Shown: positions 34,883-44,830 of the stretch, one piece after another
Position numbering within the stretch: position 1 is the stretch's first letter
How the letters are laid out: each line of letters begins with the position of its first letter
NCBI RefSeq assembly: GCF_004341845.1
Contig: NZ_SLVB01000001.1
Span: 434,001-498,000, forward strand
Direction of reading: 5' to 3'
DNA from: Novosphingobium sp. PhB165
GTDB taxonomy: Bacteria; Pseudomonadota; Alphaproteobacteria; Sphingomonadales; Sphingomonadaceae
Length of the DNA stretch: 64,000 bases
Notes under the pieces: generated by a model
Database searches by the model: none
What the model saw: only the letters and a program-made list of their open reading frames with translations
What the model was told of the DNA's origin: nothing
Program-made: the position numbers and the translations under genes

Positions 34883-36820
34883 ATGGCTGATATTGAAACC
34901 AAAGAAGCCGTCTACGTCACCGATCAGCTGATCGCGGACGATATCGACGCATACCTCGTCCAGCACGAGCACAAGACGATGCTGCGCTTCATCACGTGCG
35001 GCAGCGTCGACGACGGCAAGTCCACCCTGATCGGGCGCCTGCTCTACGATTCGAAGATGATCTTCGAGGACCAGCTGGACGCGCTCCAGTCGGACTCCAA
35101 GAAGGTGGGCACGCAGGGCCAGGAGATCGACTTCGCGCTGCTGGTCGACGGTCTTGCCGCAGAGCGCGAGCAGGGCATCACCATCGACGTTGCTTATCGC
35201 TTCTTCAACACCGAGAAGCGCAAGTTCATCGTCGCCGACTGCCCGGGCCACGAACAGTACACCCGCAACATGGTCACCGGTGCCTCCACCGCCGACCTTG
35301 CGGTGATCCTGATCGATGCGCGCAAGGGCGTGCTGGTGCAGACGCGCCGCCACTCGTATCTGTGCCACCTGATCGGCATCAAGAACATCGTCCTTGCGGT
35401 CAACAAGATGGACCTCGTGGATTACAGCCAGGAGGTCTTCGACAAGATCGTCGCGGACTATACCGAGTTCGCCACTTCGATCGGCATCGAAAACTTCACC
35501 GCGCTGCCGATCTCGGGCTTCAAGGGCGACAACATCACCACGCTCTCGGAAAAGACCCCGTGGTACAAGGCGCCGCAGTACGCGGGTATCCCGCTGGTCG
35601 AGCATCTGGAAACGGTGGAGGTTCTCTCCTCGGTCGATGCCGACAAGCCGTTCCGTCTGCCGGTGCAGTGGGTGAACCGTCCGAACCTGGACTTCCGCGG
35701 TTTCTCGGGCCTGATCGCCACCGGTTCGGCGAAGGCGGGCGACAAGATCCGCGTCCTGCCTTCGGGCAAGACCAGCACGATCACCCGCGTCGTCACTTAT
35801 GACGGCGATCTGGAAGAAGCGGTTGCCGGCCAGTCGGTCACCGTCTGCTTCGCGGATGAGATCGATTGTTCGCGCGGTTCGGTGATCTCGGTCGCCGACA
35901 GCCCGCCGCAGACCGCCGATCAGTTCGAGGCGACTTTCGTGTGGATGGCGGACGAGGCCATGGTGCCCGGCCGCGCCTACTGGCTGAAGATCGGCACGCA
36001 GGTCGTGTCGGCAACGGTTCAGGAGCCGAAGTACGAAGTCAACGTCAACACGATGGAGCATCTGGCGGCCAAGACGCTGGAGCTGAACTCGATCGGCGTG
36101 GCGGAACTGACCACCGACAAGCAGATCGTGTTCGAGGCCTATGCCGACAACCGCACGCTCGGCGGCTTCATCCTGATCGACAAGATGACCAACGCCACGG
36201 TGGCGGCGGGCATGATCCACTTCTCGCTGCGCCGTTCGCAGAACGTGCACTGGCAGGCCGTGGACATCGATCGCAAGCAGCACGCCGGTCTCAAGAACCA
36301 GCGTCCGGCGGTGCTGTGGTTCACCGGTCTTTCGGGCTCGGGCAAGTCGACCATCGCCAACCTTGTCGAGAAGAAGCTGCACCGGATGAACCGGCACACC
36401 TTCCTGCTCGATGGCGACAACGTGCGCCATGGGCTCAACAAGGATCTGGGCTTCACCGAGGCCGACCGCATCGAGAATATCCGCCGCGTGGGCGAAGTCT
36501 CGAAGCTGATGACCGACGCCGGCCTGATCGTGATCACCGCCTTCATCTCGCCGTTCCAGGCGGATCGTGAGATGGTGCGGGCGATGCTGCCGGAAGGCGA
36601 GTTCTTCGAAGTGTTCATCGACACGCCGCTGAAGGTGGCCGAGGCGCGCGACGTCAAGGGCCTCTACAAGAAGGCGCGTTCGGGCGAACTGAAGAACTTC
36701 ACGGGTATCGACAGCCCCTACGAGGCGCCGCGCAATCCGGAAATCCGCATCGACACCACGGCGATCTCGCCGGAAGACGCGGCCAACCTGATCGTCGACA
36801 CCTTGCTGGGAGACGCTTGA
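34883..36820 (+). CDS. cysNC: bifunctional sulfate adenylyltransferase subunit 1 / APS kinase
   Basis: Fuses the GTPase subunit of ATP sulfurylase with APS kinase, so APS is turned to PAPS in one protein. In 645 residues: GTPase P-loop GSVDDGKST at 40-48, DCPGHEQY and NKMD motifs of an EF-Tu-like domain, then the kinase P-loop GLSGSGKST at 482-490. ATG 34883 is used; a TTG six bases upstream is in frame. cysQ overlaps its stop (TGATGA). No PAPS reductase or sulfite reductase gene follows. Confidence 0.95.
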   Translation: MADIETKEAVYVTDQLIADDIDAYLVQHEHKTMLRFITCGSVDDGKSTLIGRLLYDSKMIFEDQLDALQSDSKKVGTQGQEIDFALLVDGLAAEREQGITIDVAYRFFNTEKRKFIVADCPGHEQYTRNMVTGASTADLAVILIDARKGVLVQTRRHSYLCHLIGIKNIVLAVNKMDLVDYSQEVFDKIVADYTEFATSIGIENFTALPISGFKGDNITTLSEKTPWYKAPQYAGIPLVEHLETVEVLSSVDADKPFRLPVQWVNRPNLDFRGFSGLIATGSAKAGDKIRVLPSGKTSTITRVVTYDGDLEEAVAGQSVTVCFADEIDCSRGSVISVADSPPQTADQFEATFVWMADEAMVPGRAYWLKIGTQVVSATVQEPKYEVNVNTMEHLAAKTLELNSIGVAELTTDKQIVFEAYADNRTLGGFILIDKMTNATVAAGMIHFSLRRSQNVHWQAVDIDRKQHAGLKNQRPAVLWFTGLSGSGKSTIANLVEKKLHRMNRHTFLLDGDNVRHGLNKDLGFTEADRIENIRRVGEVSKLMTDAGLIVITAFISPFQADREMVRAMLPEGEFFEVFIDTPLKVAEARDVKGLYKKARSGELKNFTGIDSPYEAPRNPEIRIDTTAISPEDAANLIVDTLLGDA

Positions 36821-37560
36821 TGACGATGGCGAATGACGGCGATCTCGCCGCGCATCTCGCGGAAGTGGCAGGGAAAATCCTGCTCGACGTGCGGGCATCC
36901 GGCCTGTTCGAAGGCAAGTCGCTGGGCAAGGCGGGGGATCAGACCGCCAACCAGTTCCTCTGCCACGCCCTTCGCGAGCAGCGGCCCGAAGACGGGCTGC
37001 TCTCCGAAGAGGAGAAGGACAATGCCGAGCGCCTGACCAAGGAGCGGGTGTGGATCGTCGACCCGGTCGACGGCACCCGCGAATATGGTGAGGAGCGTGC
37101 CGACTGGGCGGTTCACATCGGCATGGCGGTGGACGGTGCACCGGTGCTTGGCGCGGTTGCGTTGCCGGGGGCAGGGGTAGTCCTGCGCTCGGACCAGCCG
37201 GGCAAAGTGCCGCCCGCGCCGGAAGTGCTGCGTATGGTCGTCAGCCGTACGCGTCCTGCCAAGGAAGCGACCGGCGTGGCCGAAGCCATCGGGGCCGAAC
37301 TGGTACCGATGGGCTCGGCCGGGGCCAAGGCCATGGCGATCCTTCGCGGAGAGGCGGATATCTACCTCCACTCCGGCGGTCAGTACGAATGGGACAGCTG
37401 CGCCCCCGCCGCTGTCGCTCAGGGCTGGGGCCTGCATGTCTCGCGGATCGACGGCAGCCCGCTGGTCTATAACCGCGAGGACGTCTATATGCCGGATCTG
37501 CTGATCTGCCGTAAGGAACATGCAGCGCTGGTGCTGGAGAAGGTCAAGGACTTCCTCTGA
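36820..37560 (+). CDS. cysQ: 3'(2'),5'-bisphosphate nucleotidase CysQ
   Basis: Hydrolyses PAP, the by-product of PAPS use, to AMP. The 246-residue inositol-monophosphatase-fold protein has the metal motifs EEEK (LLSEEEKDN), DPVDGTREY and the distal WDSCAPAAV. Its start overlaps the stop of cysNC. Coding it with PAPS synthesis is a known pattern, and fits the presence of a sulfotransferase in the same region. Confidence 0.9.
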   Translation: MTMANDGDLAAHLAEVAGKILLDVRASGLFEGKSLGKAGDQTANQFLCHALREQRPEDGLLSEEEKDNAERLTKERVWIVDPVDGTREYGEERADWAVHIGMAVDGAPVLGAVALPGAGVVLRSDQPGKVPPAPEVLRMVVSRTRPAKEATGVAEAIGAELVPMGSAGAKAMAILRGEADIYLHSGGQYEWDSCAPAAVAQGWGLHVSRIDGSPLVYNREDVYMPDLLICRKEHAALVLEKVKDFL

Positions 37561-37577
37561 GGACAAGCTAATCAACA

Positions 37578-37606
37578 TTGTCGTTTACTAAGCCTGCCGC
37601 TATGCT
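37578..37606 (+). promoter_or_regulatory. promoter of the TetR gene
   Basis: TTGTCG at 37578-37583 with TATGCT at 37601-37606 (17-base spacer). The surrounding 13 bases CATTGTCGTTTAC are the same as in the F420 divergent promoter region. ACATTGTCGT also makes a partial TetR-type palindrome. Confidence 0.45.
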
Positions 37607-37633
37607 CGCCCGTTCAATCAAGGAGGGGCGAGC

Positions 37634-38302
37634 ATGGAGGCAAGAATACGGCGCAGGACGCGCGACCCGGTCGCGACGCGGGCCGCCATTCTCGACGCCG
37701 CGGCCAACCTGCTTGCCAAGGACGGGCCCGAGGGGGTCAGCCTTTCCGCCGTCGCCCATCTCGCCGCCGTCAATCGCGGTACCGCCTACCAGCATTTCGA
37801 GACGCGCGAAAAGCTGATCGAGGCCGCCATCCAGTGGGTCTCCGACAAGCTTTTTCGCGCCGTTTTCGGCGATCCCGAGACGGTCGGCGAACGCCGCGTG
37901 GAAGAAGTGGACGTGGTCTCGCTCACCGATCGGCTGTGCGACTTCGCGATGGATAACCCCGATATTTGCCGCGTCTGGCTCCAGCAAGTGCTGGCCTCGC
38001 CCGATCCTTCCCAGGACCCGTTCTGGCGGGAATATTGCGGATCGCTGGGCCGTTTCGCGGGCACCGATCTGGCCGAGCCGGGCATCGACTTCGAGGTCTA
38101 TTCAGTGATGAACCTTGCCGGCGTGTTCTTCTGGCCGATCCTCGCGCGCGCCCATGCCGCCGGGGAGGGCGAGCGCCGCGAGCTGTCACGCCGCTATTCG
38201 CGCGAAATTCTGCGGCTTTCGATGTACGGTACGATGCGGGCCAAGGCCTTCCCGAAGGTCGCGGACCTGCTGGCGGCGCATGGGGTTTCTCCGGGCGGCT
38301 GA
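37634..38302 (+). CDS. TetR family transcriptional regulator
   Basis: A 222-residue regulator with the HTH VSLSAVAHLAAVNRGTAYQHFETREKLI at about residues 35-62. It starts at ATG 37634 behind AGGAGGGG. It stands alone between cysQ and a repeat element. Its promoter shares a 13-base string with the promoter region of the F420 genes, so co-regulation is worth testing. Confidence 0.85.
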   Translation: MEARIRRRTRDPVATRAAILDAAANLLAKDGPEGVSLSAVAHLAAVNRGTAYQHFETREKLIEAAIQWVSDKLFRAVFGDPETVGERRVEEVDVVSLTDRLCDFAMDNPDICRVWLQQVLASPDPSQDPFWREYCGSLGRFAGTDLAEPGIDFEVYSVMNLAGVFFWPILARAHAAGEGERRELSRRYSREILRLSMYGTMRAKAFPKVADLLAAHGVSPGG

Positions 38303-38340
38303 GGCAGCCTGCCTAGAGCCTCCCACTCCACCAACCCATC

Positions 38341-38416
38341 GTCATTGCGAGCGCAGCGAAGCAATCCAGAGCGGAGTGAGCCCGGCTCTGGATTGCTTCG
38401 CTGCGCTCGCAATGAC
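38341..38416. repeat. 32-base perfect inverted repeat
   Basis: The arm starting GTCATTGCGAGCGCAGCGAA (38341-38372) and its exact inverse (38385-38416) enclose a 12-base loop. This GTCATTGCGAGC...GCAATCC palindrome is a widespread intergenic repeat in proteobacteria. It lies between the TetR gene and the acrylyl-CoA-reductase-like gene and can act as a transcript-end hairpin. Confidence 0.85.
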
Positions 38417-38593
38417 GAGGAAGGGGGCGAGGGCGGAGTGCGACTTCACCACCTCAGCCGATACCCCGTCCGTGATGCCGCTTCGCCTAGGCGATGGCGT
38501 GGGGCAGCGGCATTGACGGAGCGGCGCATATTCCCTTTCAGCTTGGGCCTGCATCGTAGGGCAAGAGCCAGCCCAACCCTGAGGGAGTATGCC

Positions 38594-39577
38594 ATGTTTT
38601 CCGCTATCGTGATCGACAAGACCGACGAGGGCCAGACGGTCACTCTCCAGCAGCTCGACGAGAGCGCGCTGCCCGAAGGTGATGTCGCTATCGACGTCGC
38701 TTTCTCGACGCTCAATTTCAAGGACGGCCTTGCCGTTACCGGCGCTTCGCCCGTCGTGCGCAAGTTCCCGATGGTGCCCGGCATCGACCTCGTCGGCACC
38801 GTGACCGAAAGCAGCCATGCCGACTGGAAGGCCGGCGATACCGTCGTGCTCAACGGCTGGGGCGTGGGCGAAGGCCACTGGGGCGGCCTGTCGCAGAAGG
38901 CCAAGCTCAAGGGTGACTGGCTGGTGCCGCTGCCCGCCGCATTCACCCCGGCACAGGCCATGGCGATCGGCACCGCCGGTTACACCGCCGCGCTTTGCGT
39001 CGATGCACTGGTCGACTGGGGCGTGACGCCCGATCAGGGCGAGATCCTCGTGACCGGCGCCACCGGCGGCGTCGGCTCGGTGGCCATCGCCATTCTCAAG
39101 AAGCTGGGCTACTCGGTCGCCGCGCTGACCGGCAAGGCTTCCGAAGCGGACTACCTCAAGTCGCTCGGCGCCGAGACCATCATTGATCGCGCCGAACTCG
39201 CCGAAAAGGGCAAGCCGCTCCAGAAGGAGCGTTGGGCGGGTGTCATCGACACGGCCGGCAGCCACACGCTCGCCAATGCCATCGCGCAGACCAAGTACGG
39301 CGGCGCGGTTGCCGCTTGCGGTCTGGCGCAGGGCTTCGACCTGCCGTCGACCGTCATGCCCTTCATTCTGCGCGGCGTCTCGCTGCTCGGCATCGACAGC
39401 GTCATGGCGCCCAAGGCCAAGCGCCTGAAGGCCTGGGATCGCCTCGCCAAGGATCTCGATCCGGCCGCGCTGGAGACCATCGGCCAGACCATCGGTCTGG
39501 GCGAAGCCATCGAGGCTGCGAAGAAGTTCATGTCCGGTGAGGTCAAGGGCCGGTACATCGTCGATGTGAACGCCTGA
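38594..39577 (+). CDS. acrylyl-CoA reductase-like MDR oxidoreductase (AcuI/YhdH family)
   Basis: NADPH-dependent reduction of acryloyl-CoA or a related enoyl compound. The 327-residue protein has the family start [24 protein letters not shown], and the cofactor motif [21 protein letters not shown]. No zinc ligands are present, as expected. Start ATG 38594 is behind GAGGGAG. The acyl-CoA ligase gene follows after about 108 bases and may be co-transcribed. Confidence 0.85.
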   Translation: MFSAIVIDKTDEGQTVTLQQLDESALPEGDVAIDVAFSTLNFKDGLAVTGASPVVRKFPMVPGIDLVGTVTESSHADWKAGDTVVLNGWGVGEGHWGGLSQKAKLKGDWLVPLPAAFTPAQAMAIGTAGYTAALCVDALVDWGVTPDQGEILVTGATGGVGSVAIAILKKLGYSVAALTGKASEADYLKSLGAETIIDRAELAEKGKPLQKERWAGVIDTAGSHTLANAIAQTKYGGAVAACGLAQGFDLPSTVMPFILRGVSLLGIDSVMAPKAKRLKAWDRLAKDLDPAALETIGQTIGLGEAIEAAKKFMSGEVKGRYIVDVNA

Positions 39578-39684
39578 TGCAGCCGGGCGCGGCGGCGGGT
39601 TTGAGGGAGCCCGCCGCTGCGCCCATCCCCCATCATGGGGCATGGGAAACGGGGCACAGAGCCCCGCAGGATGACGAGGAAGGC

Positions 39685-41385
39685 ATGGTCGAAGTCACGG
39701 ACGGTCTGTCCATTGCGCGCGGCATTCCGCTCTCCGAGGAGCAGGGCATCGGCCCGCTGACGCTGGGCGGCTTCGTCCGCGAGGTCACGCGGCGCCATGG
39801 TCCGGCCGAGGCGGCGGTAATTCACCTTGGCGACAAGGTAGAGCGCTGGACCTACGACGATCTCTGGGCGCGTTCGATGGAAGTCGCGCGCGCACTATCG
39901 GCCTGCGGTGTCGGCAAGGGCACGCGCGTCGGCATTCTGGCGACCAACCGCCTCGAATTCCTCTCCAGCGTCTTCGGCACCGCGCTTGCGGGCGGTGTCG
40001 CGATGACGGTGAGCACCTTCTTCACGCCCGCCGAACTGGAAACCGTGCTGGGCATGGGCGGCTGTTCGGTGCTGCTGCTCGAACGCAGCGTCCTCAAGAA
40101 GGACTTCGCCCAGATCCTGGTCGATCTGGAGCCGCAAATCGGCACCGCGAAGCCGGGCGAGGTCGCCTCCACGAAATTCCCGTTCCTGCGTCACCTCGCG
40201 GTGATCGACAGTGACGAAGGCCTCGGCGCGATCGAGGGCTGGAGCACGTTTCTCGCGCGCGGAAACAGCGTCGATCCGGCGCTGGTCGAAGCGGCGGCAG
40301 CCTCGGTGCAGCCGAGCGATCCCGGCGTGCTGTTCTTCTCCTCGGGTTCGACCGGCAAGGCCAAGGGCATTCTTTCCGCCCATCGCGGCGTCTGCCTGCA
40401 ACTCTGGCGCTGGCCGCAGTGGTACGCGATCAAGGAGCCGCCGCGCACGTGGTCGGCCAACGGATTCTTCTGGTCCGGCAACTTCGCGATGGCGCTGGGC
40501 GGTACGCTCGGCTCGGGCGGTTCGCTGGTGCTCCAGCGCTGGTTCGATGCCGAGGAGGCGCTGGCGCTGATGGAGGCGGAGCGGGCGACGATGATCCTCG
40601 CCTGGCCGCACCAGTGGGCCCAACTCATGGCCGCGCCGAATTACGAGACGGTCGACCTGTCGCCGATGATCTATCTCGACGCGCTGACGCCTTGCGCCAA
40701 GCATCCGTCGATTTCGACGACATGGCGCGAACCGGCGCAGGCCTTCGGCAATACCGAGACGTTCACGCTGATCTCGGTCTTCGCCTCGGGCACGACCGAG
40801 GATGTGGCGGGCAAGTCGCATGGGCTGCCCACTGCCGGGGCCACGATCAAGATCGTCGATCCACTCAGCGGCGCGACGATGCCGCTGGGCGAACGCGGCG
40901 AGATCGCGGTGAAGGGGCCGACGCTGATGCTGGGCTACCTCGGCATCCCGCTCGACGAGACGCTCGACGGCGATGGTTTCCTGCGCACGGCGGATGGTGG
41001 CTATATCGACGAACAGGGCCGCCTGTTCTGGGAAGGGCGCCTCAACGACATCATCAAGACCGGCGGCGCCAATGTCTCCCCGCTCGAGATCGACGAAGTG
41101 ATCCGCGCCCATCCCGAAGTGAAGATGGTGCAGACCGTGGGCGTTCCGGACGAGCTGCTGGGCGAACTGGTGGTCTCCTGCGTCGTCCCGGTCGAGGGGG
41201 CGAGCCCGCAAGCCGGCTCGATCCGCGATTTCGCGAAGGAAAAGCTGGCCAGCTACAAAGTGCCGCGCCGGGTGCTCTTCGTCGCTGAAAGCGACCTCAA
41301 GACCACGGGCAGCGCCAAGATCAAGACGGCGGATCTCCGCAAGCTGGCTGCCGAGCGACTGGAGGCGGAAGCCACGCCCGGTTGA
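39685..41385 (+). CDS. AMP-dependent acyl-CoA ligase
   Basis: Activates a carboxylic acid to its CoA thioester. The 566-residue adenylate-forming enzyme has the P-loop FFSSGSTGKAKG near residues 217-228, the AFGNTET motif, and the C-terminal GRLNDIIKTGGANVSP hinge and the SASKIKT-like lysine region (GSAKIKTADL). The substrate cannot be predicted. ATG 39685 is behind GAGGAAGG; the frame is open upstream to 39577 where it touches the previous gene. A SnoaL-like gene follows 12 bases later. Confidence 0.87.
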   Translation: MVEVTDGLSIARGIPLSEEQGIGPLTLGGFVREVTRRHGPAEAAVIHLGDKVERWTYDDLWARSMEVARALSACGVGKGTRVGILATNRLEFLSSVFGTALAGGVAMTVSTFFTPAELETVLGMGGCSVLLLERSVLKKDFAQILVDLEPQIGTAKPGEVASTKFPFLRHLAVIDSDEGLGAIEGWSTFLARGNSVDPALVEAAAASVQPSDPGVLFFSSGSTGKAKGILSAHRGVCLQLWRWPQWYAIKEPPRTWSANGFFWSGNFAMALGGTLGSGGSLVLQRWFDAEEALALMEAERATMILAWPHQWAQLMAAPNYETVDLSPMIYLDALTPCAKHPSISTTWREPAQAFGNTETFTLISVFASGTTEDVAGKSHGLPTAGATIKIVDPLSGATMPLGERGEIAVKGPTLMLGYLGIPLDETLDGDGFLRTADGGYIDEQGRLFWEGRLNDIIKTGGANVSPLEIDEVIRAHPEVKMVQTVGVPDELLGELVVSCVVPVEGASPQAGSIRDFAKEKLASYKVPRRVLFVAESDLKTTGSAKIKTADLRKLAAERLEAEATPG

Positions 41386-41397
41386 GGAGAGAATAGC

Positions 41398-41814
41398 GTG
41401 ACACAGGCACTGGATTTCGGCGACTGGCTGGAGATATGCAATCTCAAGGCCCGTTACTGCCGGCTGCTCGATACCAAGGACTGGGATGGCTGGGCCGCGC
41501 TTTTCACCGAGGATTGCGAGATCGATACGCGCCCGGCCGGTGGCACGCTGGAAAAGGGGCGCGATCGGTTCGTCTCGATGGTGTGCACCTCGCTCGCCGA
41601 TGCGAAGACCGCGCACCAGATCCACTCGCCCGAGATCACCGTCGATGGCGACCGTGCCGAAGTCATCTGGGCCATGCAGGACCGGGTGATCAAGGACAGT
41701 TTCGCGCTCACCGGTTATGGCCATTACCATGAGACTTACGTGCGCACGGCGGAAGGCTGGAAGATCGCACGGCAGACGCTCTCGCGCCTGATCGTGGACA
41801 TGACCAAGGCCTGA
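41398..41814 (+). CDS. SnoaL-like / NTF2-fold protein
   Basis: A 138-residue cone-fold protein of the SnoaL-like group used in polyketide cyclisation, ketosteroid isomerisation and dehydratase-like steps. Conserved pattern ICNLKARYCRLLDTKDWDGWAALFTEDCEID and HQIHSPEITVDGDRAEVIW. It starts with GTG at 41398, preceded by GAGGAGA. It is coupled to the ligase gene, so it probably acts on the CoA-linked substrate or a related intermediate. Role unknown. Confidence 0.75.
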   Translation: MTQALDFGDWLEICNLKARYCRLLDTKDWDGWAALFTEDCEIDTRPAGGTLEKGRDRFVSMVCTSLADAKTAHQIHSPEITVDGDRAEVIWAMQDRVIKDSFALTGYGHYHETYVRTAEGWKIARQTLSRLIVDMTKA

Positions 41815-41907
41815 CGCGCCTGTCAGGAAGGGGCAGCGCCCGGGCGTTCATTCGGCGGGCCGGGCGATTTCACTCGCCAATGGCCGGTAAGCGGGTATCT
41901 CGGGTGC

Positions 41908-42354
41908 ATGGAACGCAAGATCGGCACTGTCCTGTCGCAAGTGGCGCGCTTGATGCGCCGCTCTTTCGACGAGCGGGCCCGGGCGATCGGCGTGACAAGG
42001 CCGCAATGGCAAGTGCTCAGCGTGCTCCGGCGGGCGGAAGGCATCAACCAGGGTGGCCTTGCCGAAATCCTTGAGGTTGAGCCGATTACTGCCGGTCGCA
42101 TGATCGACCGGATGCAGGATGGCGGGCTGGTCGAACGCCGCGCCGACCCGGCCGACCGTCGCGCCTGGCGGCTCTATCTGACCGAGCGGGGCCGTGAACT
42201 GCTCGAACAGCTTCAGCCGCTGGCGGAGGAGACTGCCGATATCGCGCTCGAAGGCGTGCCCGATGCGGATATGGAGCGGCTGCTTGAAGTGCTGGAGACG
42301 ATGCGTCTCAACCTTACGCGCAACCGCCCTTCGGATGCTTCGGTCCAGAGCTGA
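41908..42354 (+). CDS. MarR family transcriptional regulator
   Basis: A 148-residue winged helix-turn-helix protein: VTRPQWQVLSVLRRAEGINQ, then the recognition helix region LAEILEVEPITAGRMIDRM and wing VERRADPADRRAWRLYLT. It lies between the ligase/SnoaL unit and an SDR/aldehyde dehydrogenase unit on the same strand, and may control either. No clear ribosome binding site precedes ATG 41908. Confidence 0.85.
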   Translation: MERKIGTVLSQVARLMRRSFDERARAIGVTRPQWQVLSVLRRAEGINQGGLAEILEVEPITAGRMIDRMQDGGLVERRADPADRRAWRLYLTERGRELLEQLQPLAEETADIALEGVPDADMERLLEVLETMRLNLTRNRPSDASVQS

Positions 42355-42520
42355 TTATCCCGCTGAGTTTCGAGCCGAATTCGGTTTTGGCTGGGCATCG
42401 CCGGGACGCTCCTGTCGAACCATCGTGGCCGCGATAGGCAGCGGCTTGCGCACGGGCTAGGGTATGGGAAATCGTGTCGGTCAAAGCTCCGGCGCAAGAA
42501 CGAAAACGAGTGGAGGATGC

Positions 42521-43258
42521 GTGGGTAAGACGATCGTGATCACTGGCGCCGGTGCCGGCCTCGGCCGCGCGCTCGCAAGGCGTTTCGCCAGTGAAGGGGA
42601 AACCGTGATCCTGCTGGGGCGCACGCTGTCCAAGGTGCAGGAACTGGCCGACGAGATCGGCGGCACTGCCATGGCGGTGGAATGCGACGTCGCTTCTGCC
42701 GATTCCGTGCGCAAGGCTTTCGCGACGATTGCCGAAAAGCACCCGAAGATCGACGTGCTGATCAACAATGCCGCGATCTACGAGCCGTTCACCGTGGCCG
42801 AGGCGACCGACGCGCAGATCGACGGCATCATCGCCACCAATCTCAATGGCCCGATCTACTGCTGCCGCGCCGCGATCCCGATGCTGGAAAAGGGCGGGCA
42901 GATCATCAATGTGGGCAGCGAATCCATCGCCGTGCCTTTCGTGATGCTCTCGCTTTACCAGACCACCAAGGCGGCGATCGAACGCTTTACCGAAGCGCTG
43001 GTCGAGGAACTCGAACCCGCCGGCATTCGCGTCACCACCGTCCGCGCCGGGCCGATGTACGAGGCCGGCAAGACGGCGCCCGGCTGGGATCCCGATGCCG
43101 CCATGCGTTTCCATCAGGGCTGTGCCGCCAATGGCATTGACCTGCGCACGCGTCCGATCTCGCAGACCGAGAACGTGACCGGCGTGTTCCGCTCGGTGCT
43201 GGATCTGCCGGCAGACGTGCGCGTGACCCACGTCTCGGTCGGAGCGCGGCACCCATGA
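42521..43258 (+). CDS. SDR family oxidoreductase
   Basis: A 245-residue classical SDR with TGAGAGLGRALARRF and the YQTTKAA catalytic Tyr/Lys after VGSESIAVP (Ser). Start is GTG 42521 behind GGAGG, which gives the family N-terminus GKTIVITG; a longer frame begins upstream but has no supporting start site. Its stop overlaps the start of the aldehyde dehydrogenase gene by four bases, so the two likely oxidise one alcohol to an acid in two steps. Confidence 0.85.
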   Translation: MGKTIVITGAGAGLGRALARRFASEGETVILLGRTLSKVQELADEIGGTAMAVECDVASADSVRKAFATIAEKHPKIDVLINNAAIYEPFTVAEATDAQIDGIIATNLNGPIYCCRAAIPMLEKGGQIINVGSESIAVPFVMLSLYQTTKAAIERFTEALVEELEPAGIRVTTVRAGPMYEAGKTAPGWDPDAAMRFHQGCAANGIDLRTRPISQTENVTGVFRSVLDLPADVRVTHVSVGARHP

Positions 43259-44784
43259 GCGACGCCCAAATCCTGCAAGACCCCATTCCCGCCAAGGATC
43301 AGACGATGACCACTCTTCCCGAAGCCAAGCTTTATATCGACGGCCAACTGCGCGGCGCCAGCAATGGCGGCACTTTCGACGTCATCAGCCCCTGGACCGG
43401 TGAGCCGGTGGGCAAGGCCGCTGACGCCACCGCCGACGATGTGAACGCGGCCATCGCCGCCGCCCGCCGCGCGTTCGACGAGACCGACTGGTCGACCAAC
43501 ATCGAGAAGCGCGTGGCGCTGGTGAAGAAGTATCGCGAGCTGTTCGAAGCCGCTCGTCCGCGCCTCGGCGAACTCGCCATCTACGAAGCCGGTGCGGCGC
43601 AGGGTGCGGTCGGCCGCGCCCATGTCGATATGGCGCTCAACGGCTGGGACGATTACATGGCCGTGTTCGACAAGGTGGAGTGGGAGAAGGACTATGGCGA
43701 GAAGCCGGCCTTCGGCATGATCCACAAGCGCGTCGGCGTGCGTGAGGCAGTCGGCGTGGTGGGTGCGATCACCCCTTGGAACGTGCCGCTTTACGTCAAC
43801 ATCGGCAAGATGGTCGCCGCGTTGCTCGCGGGCTGCACCGTGATCCTCAAGCCCGCGCCGGATACCCCCGGCATGGGCGCGATCTTCGGCGAACTCGCCA
43901 AGGAAGCGGGCTTCCCCGACGGCGTCATCAACGTCGTGTTCGGTGCCGATCCGGCGCTGGCGGGTGAAATGCTCGTCACCGACCCGCGCGTGGACCTGAT
44001 CTCGTTTACGGGCTCCACTGGCGTCGGCAAGCGCATCATGGAGCAGGGCGCGGCCACTCTGAAGCGCGTGTTCCTCGAACTCGGCGGCAAGTCGGCCAAG
44101 ATCGTGCTCGACGATGCCCCGAACTTCGCGATGGAAGTGGGCATGGCGATGCTCGTGTTCCACGCCGGTCAGGGCTGCGCCGTGCAGTCGCGCCTGCTGG
44201 TTCCCAAGAGCCGTTACGAGGAAGCCAAGGCCATCCTCAAGGGCGCTTACGGCAACTTCGGCGACAACTGGGGCGATATCGAGAACCCGGCGCATATCAT
44301 GGGCCCGGTGATCTCGAAGCGTCAGATGGAGCGCGTAAAGAGCTACATCGACCTCGGCCAGGAAGAGGGCGCCACGCTGCTCGCCGGCGGCCAGATCCGT
44401 CCCGACAAGGGCGGCGGCTATTTCGTCGAGCCGACCTGCTTCGTGGATGTCACCAACGACATGCGCATCGCCCAGGAGGAAATCTTCGGCCCCGTACTGG
44501 TCGTCATCCCCTACGAGGACGACGAGGACGCCATTCGGATTGCCAACGCCAGCTCCTACGGCCTTTCGGGCGGCGTATCGGGCGATCTCAATCGGGCGAT
44601 CAATATCGCCAAGCGCGTGCGCACCGGTTCGATGAGCGTCAACAACGGCATGTGCATTGCCGGCGACATTCCCTTCGGCGGCTACAAGGCAAGCGGCATG
44701 GGACGCGAATGGGGTGTCGAAGGCATCGAGGAATTCACCGACGTCAAGATCCTCGCCTGGCCGGTCGGCCAGGCGGCGGCCTGA
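43255..44784 (+). CDS. aldehyde dehydrogenase
   Basis: NAD(P)-dependent oxidation of an aldehyde to an acid. The 509-residue protein carries the oxyanion/cofactor motifs ITPWNVPLY and FTGSTGVGKRIM, the general base Glu275 (LELGGKSA) and nucleophile Cys308 (GQGCAVQS). Its start overlaps the SDR stop; the likely first used start may be the ATG 17 codons later (MTTLPEAKLY), because the family usually begins near there. A TetR gene follows. Confidence 0.9.
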   Translation: MSDAQILQDPIPAKDQTMTTLPEAKLYIDGQLRGASNGGTFDVISPWTGEPVGKAADATADDVNAAIAAARRAFDETDWSTNIEKRVALVKKYRELFEAARPRLGELAIYEAGAAQGAVGRAHVDMALNGWDDYMAVFDKVEWEKDYGEKPAFGMIHKRVGVREAVGVVGAITPWNVPLYVNIGKMVAALLAGCTVILKPAPDTPGMGAIFGELAKEAGFPDGVINVVFGADPALAGEMLVTDPRVDLISFTGSTGVGKRIMEQGAATLKRVFLELGGKSAKIVLDDAPNFAMEVGMAMLVFHAGQGCAVQSRLLVPKSRYEEAKAILKGAYGNFGDNWGDIENPAHIMGPVISKRQMERVKSYIDLGQEEGATLLAGGQIRPDKGGGYFVEPTCFVDVTNDMRIAQEEIFGPVLVVIPYEDDEDAIRIANASSYGLSGGVSGDLNRAINIAKRVRTGSMSVNNGMCIAGDIPFGGYKASGMGREWGVEGIEEFTDVKILAWPVGQAAA

Positions 44785-44830
44785 CGAACGCAGTTCGGAC
44801 GAGGCTTTTCTGGTAAGCGACACCGGAGAA

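Noticed and set aside
38341..38416. Inverted repeat considered as an insertion sequence or CRISPR remnant
   Set aside because: There is no transposase, no target duplication and no repeat-spacer array; it matches a common palindromic intergenic repeat.
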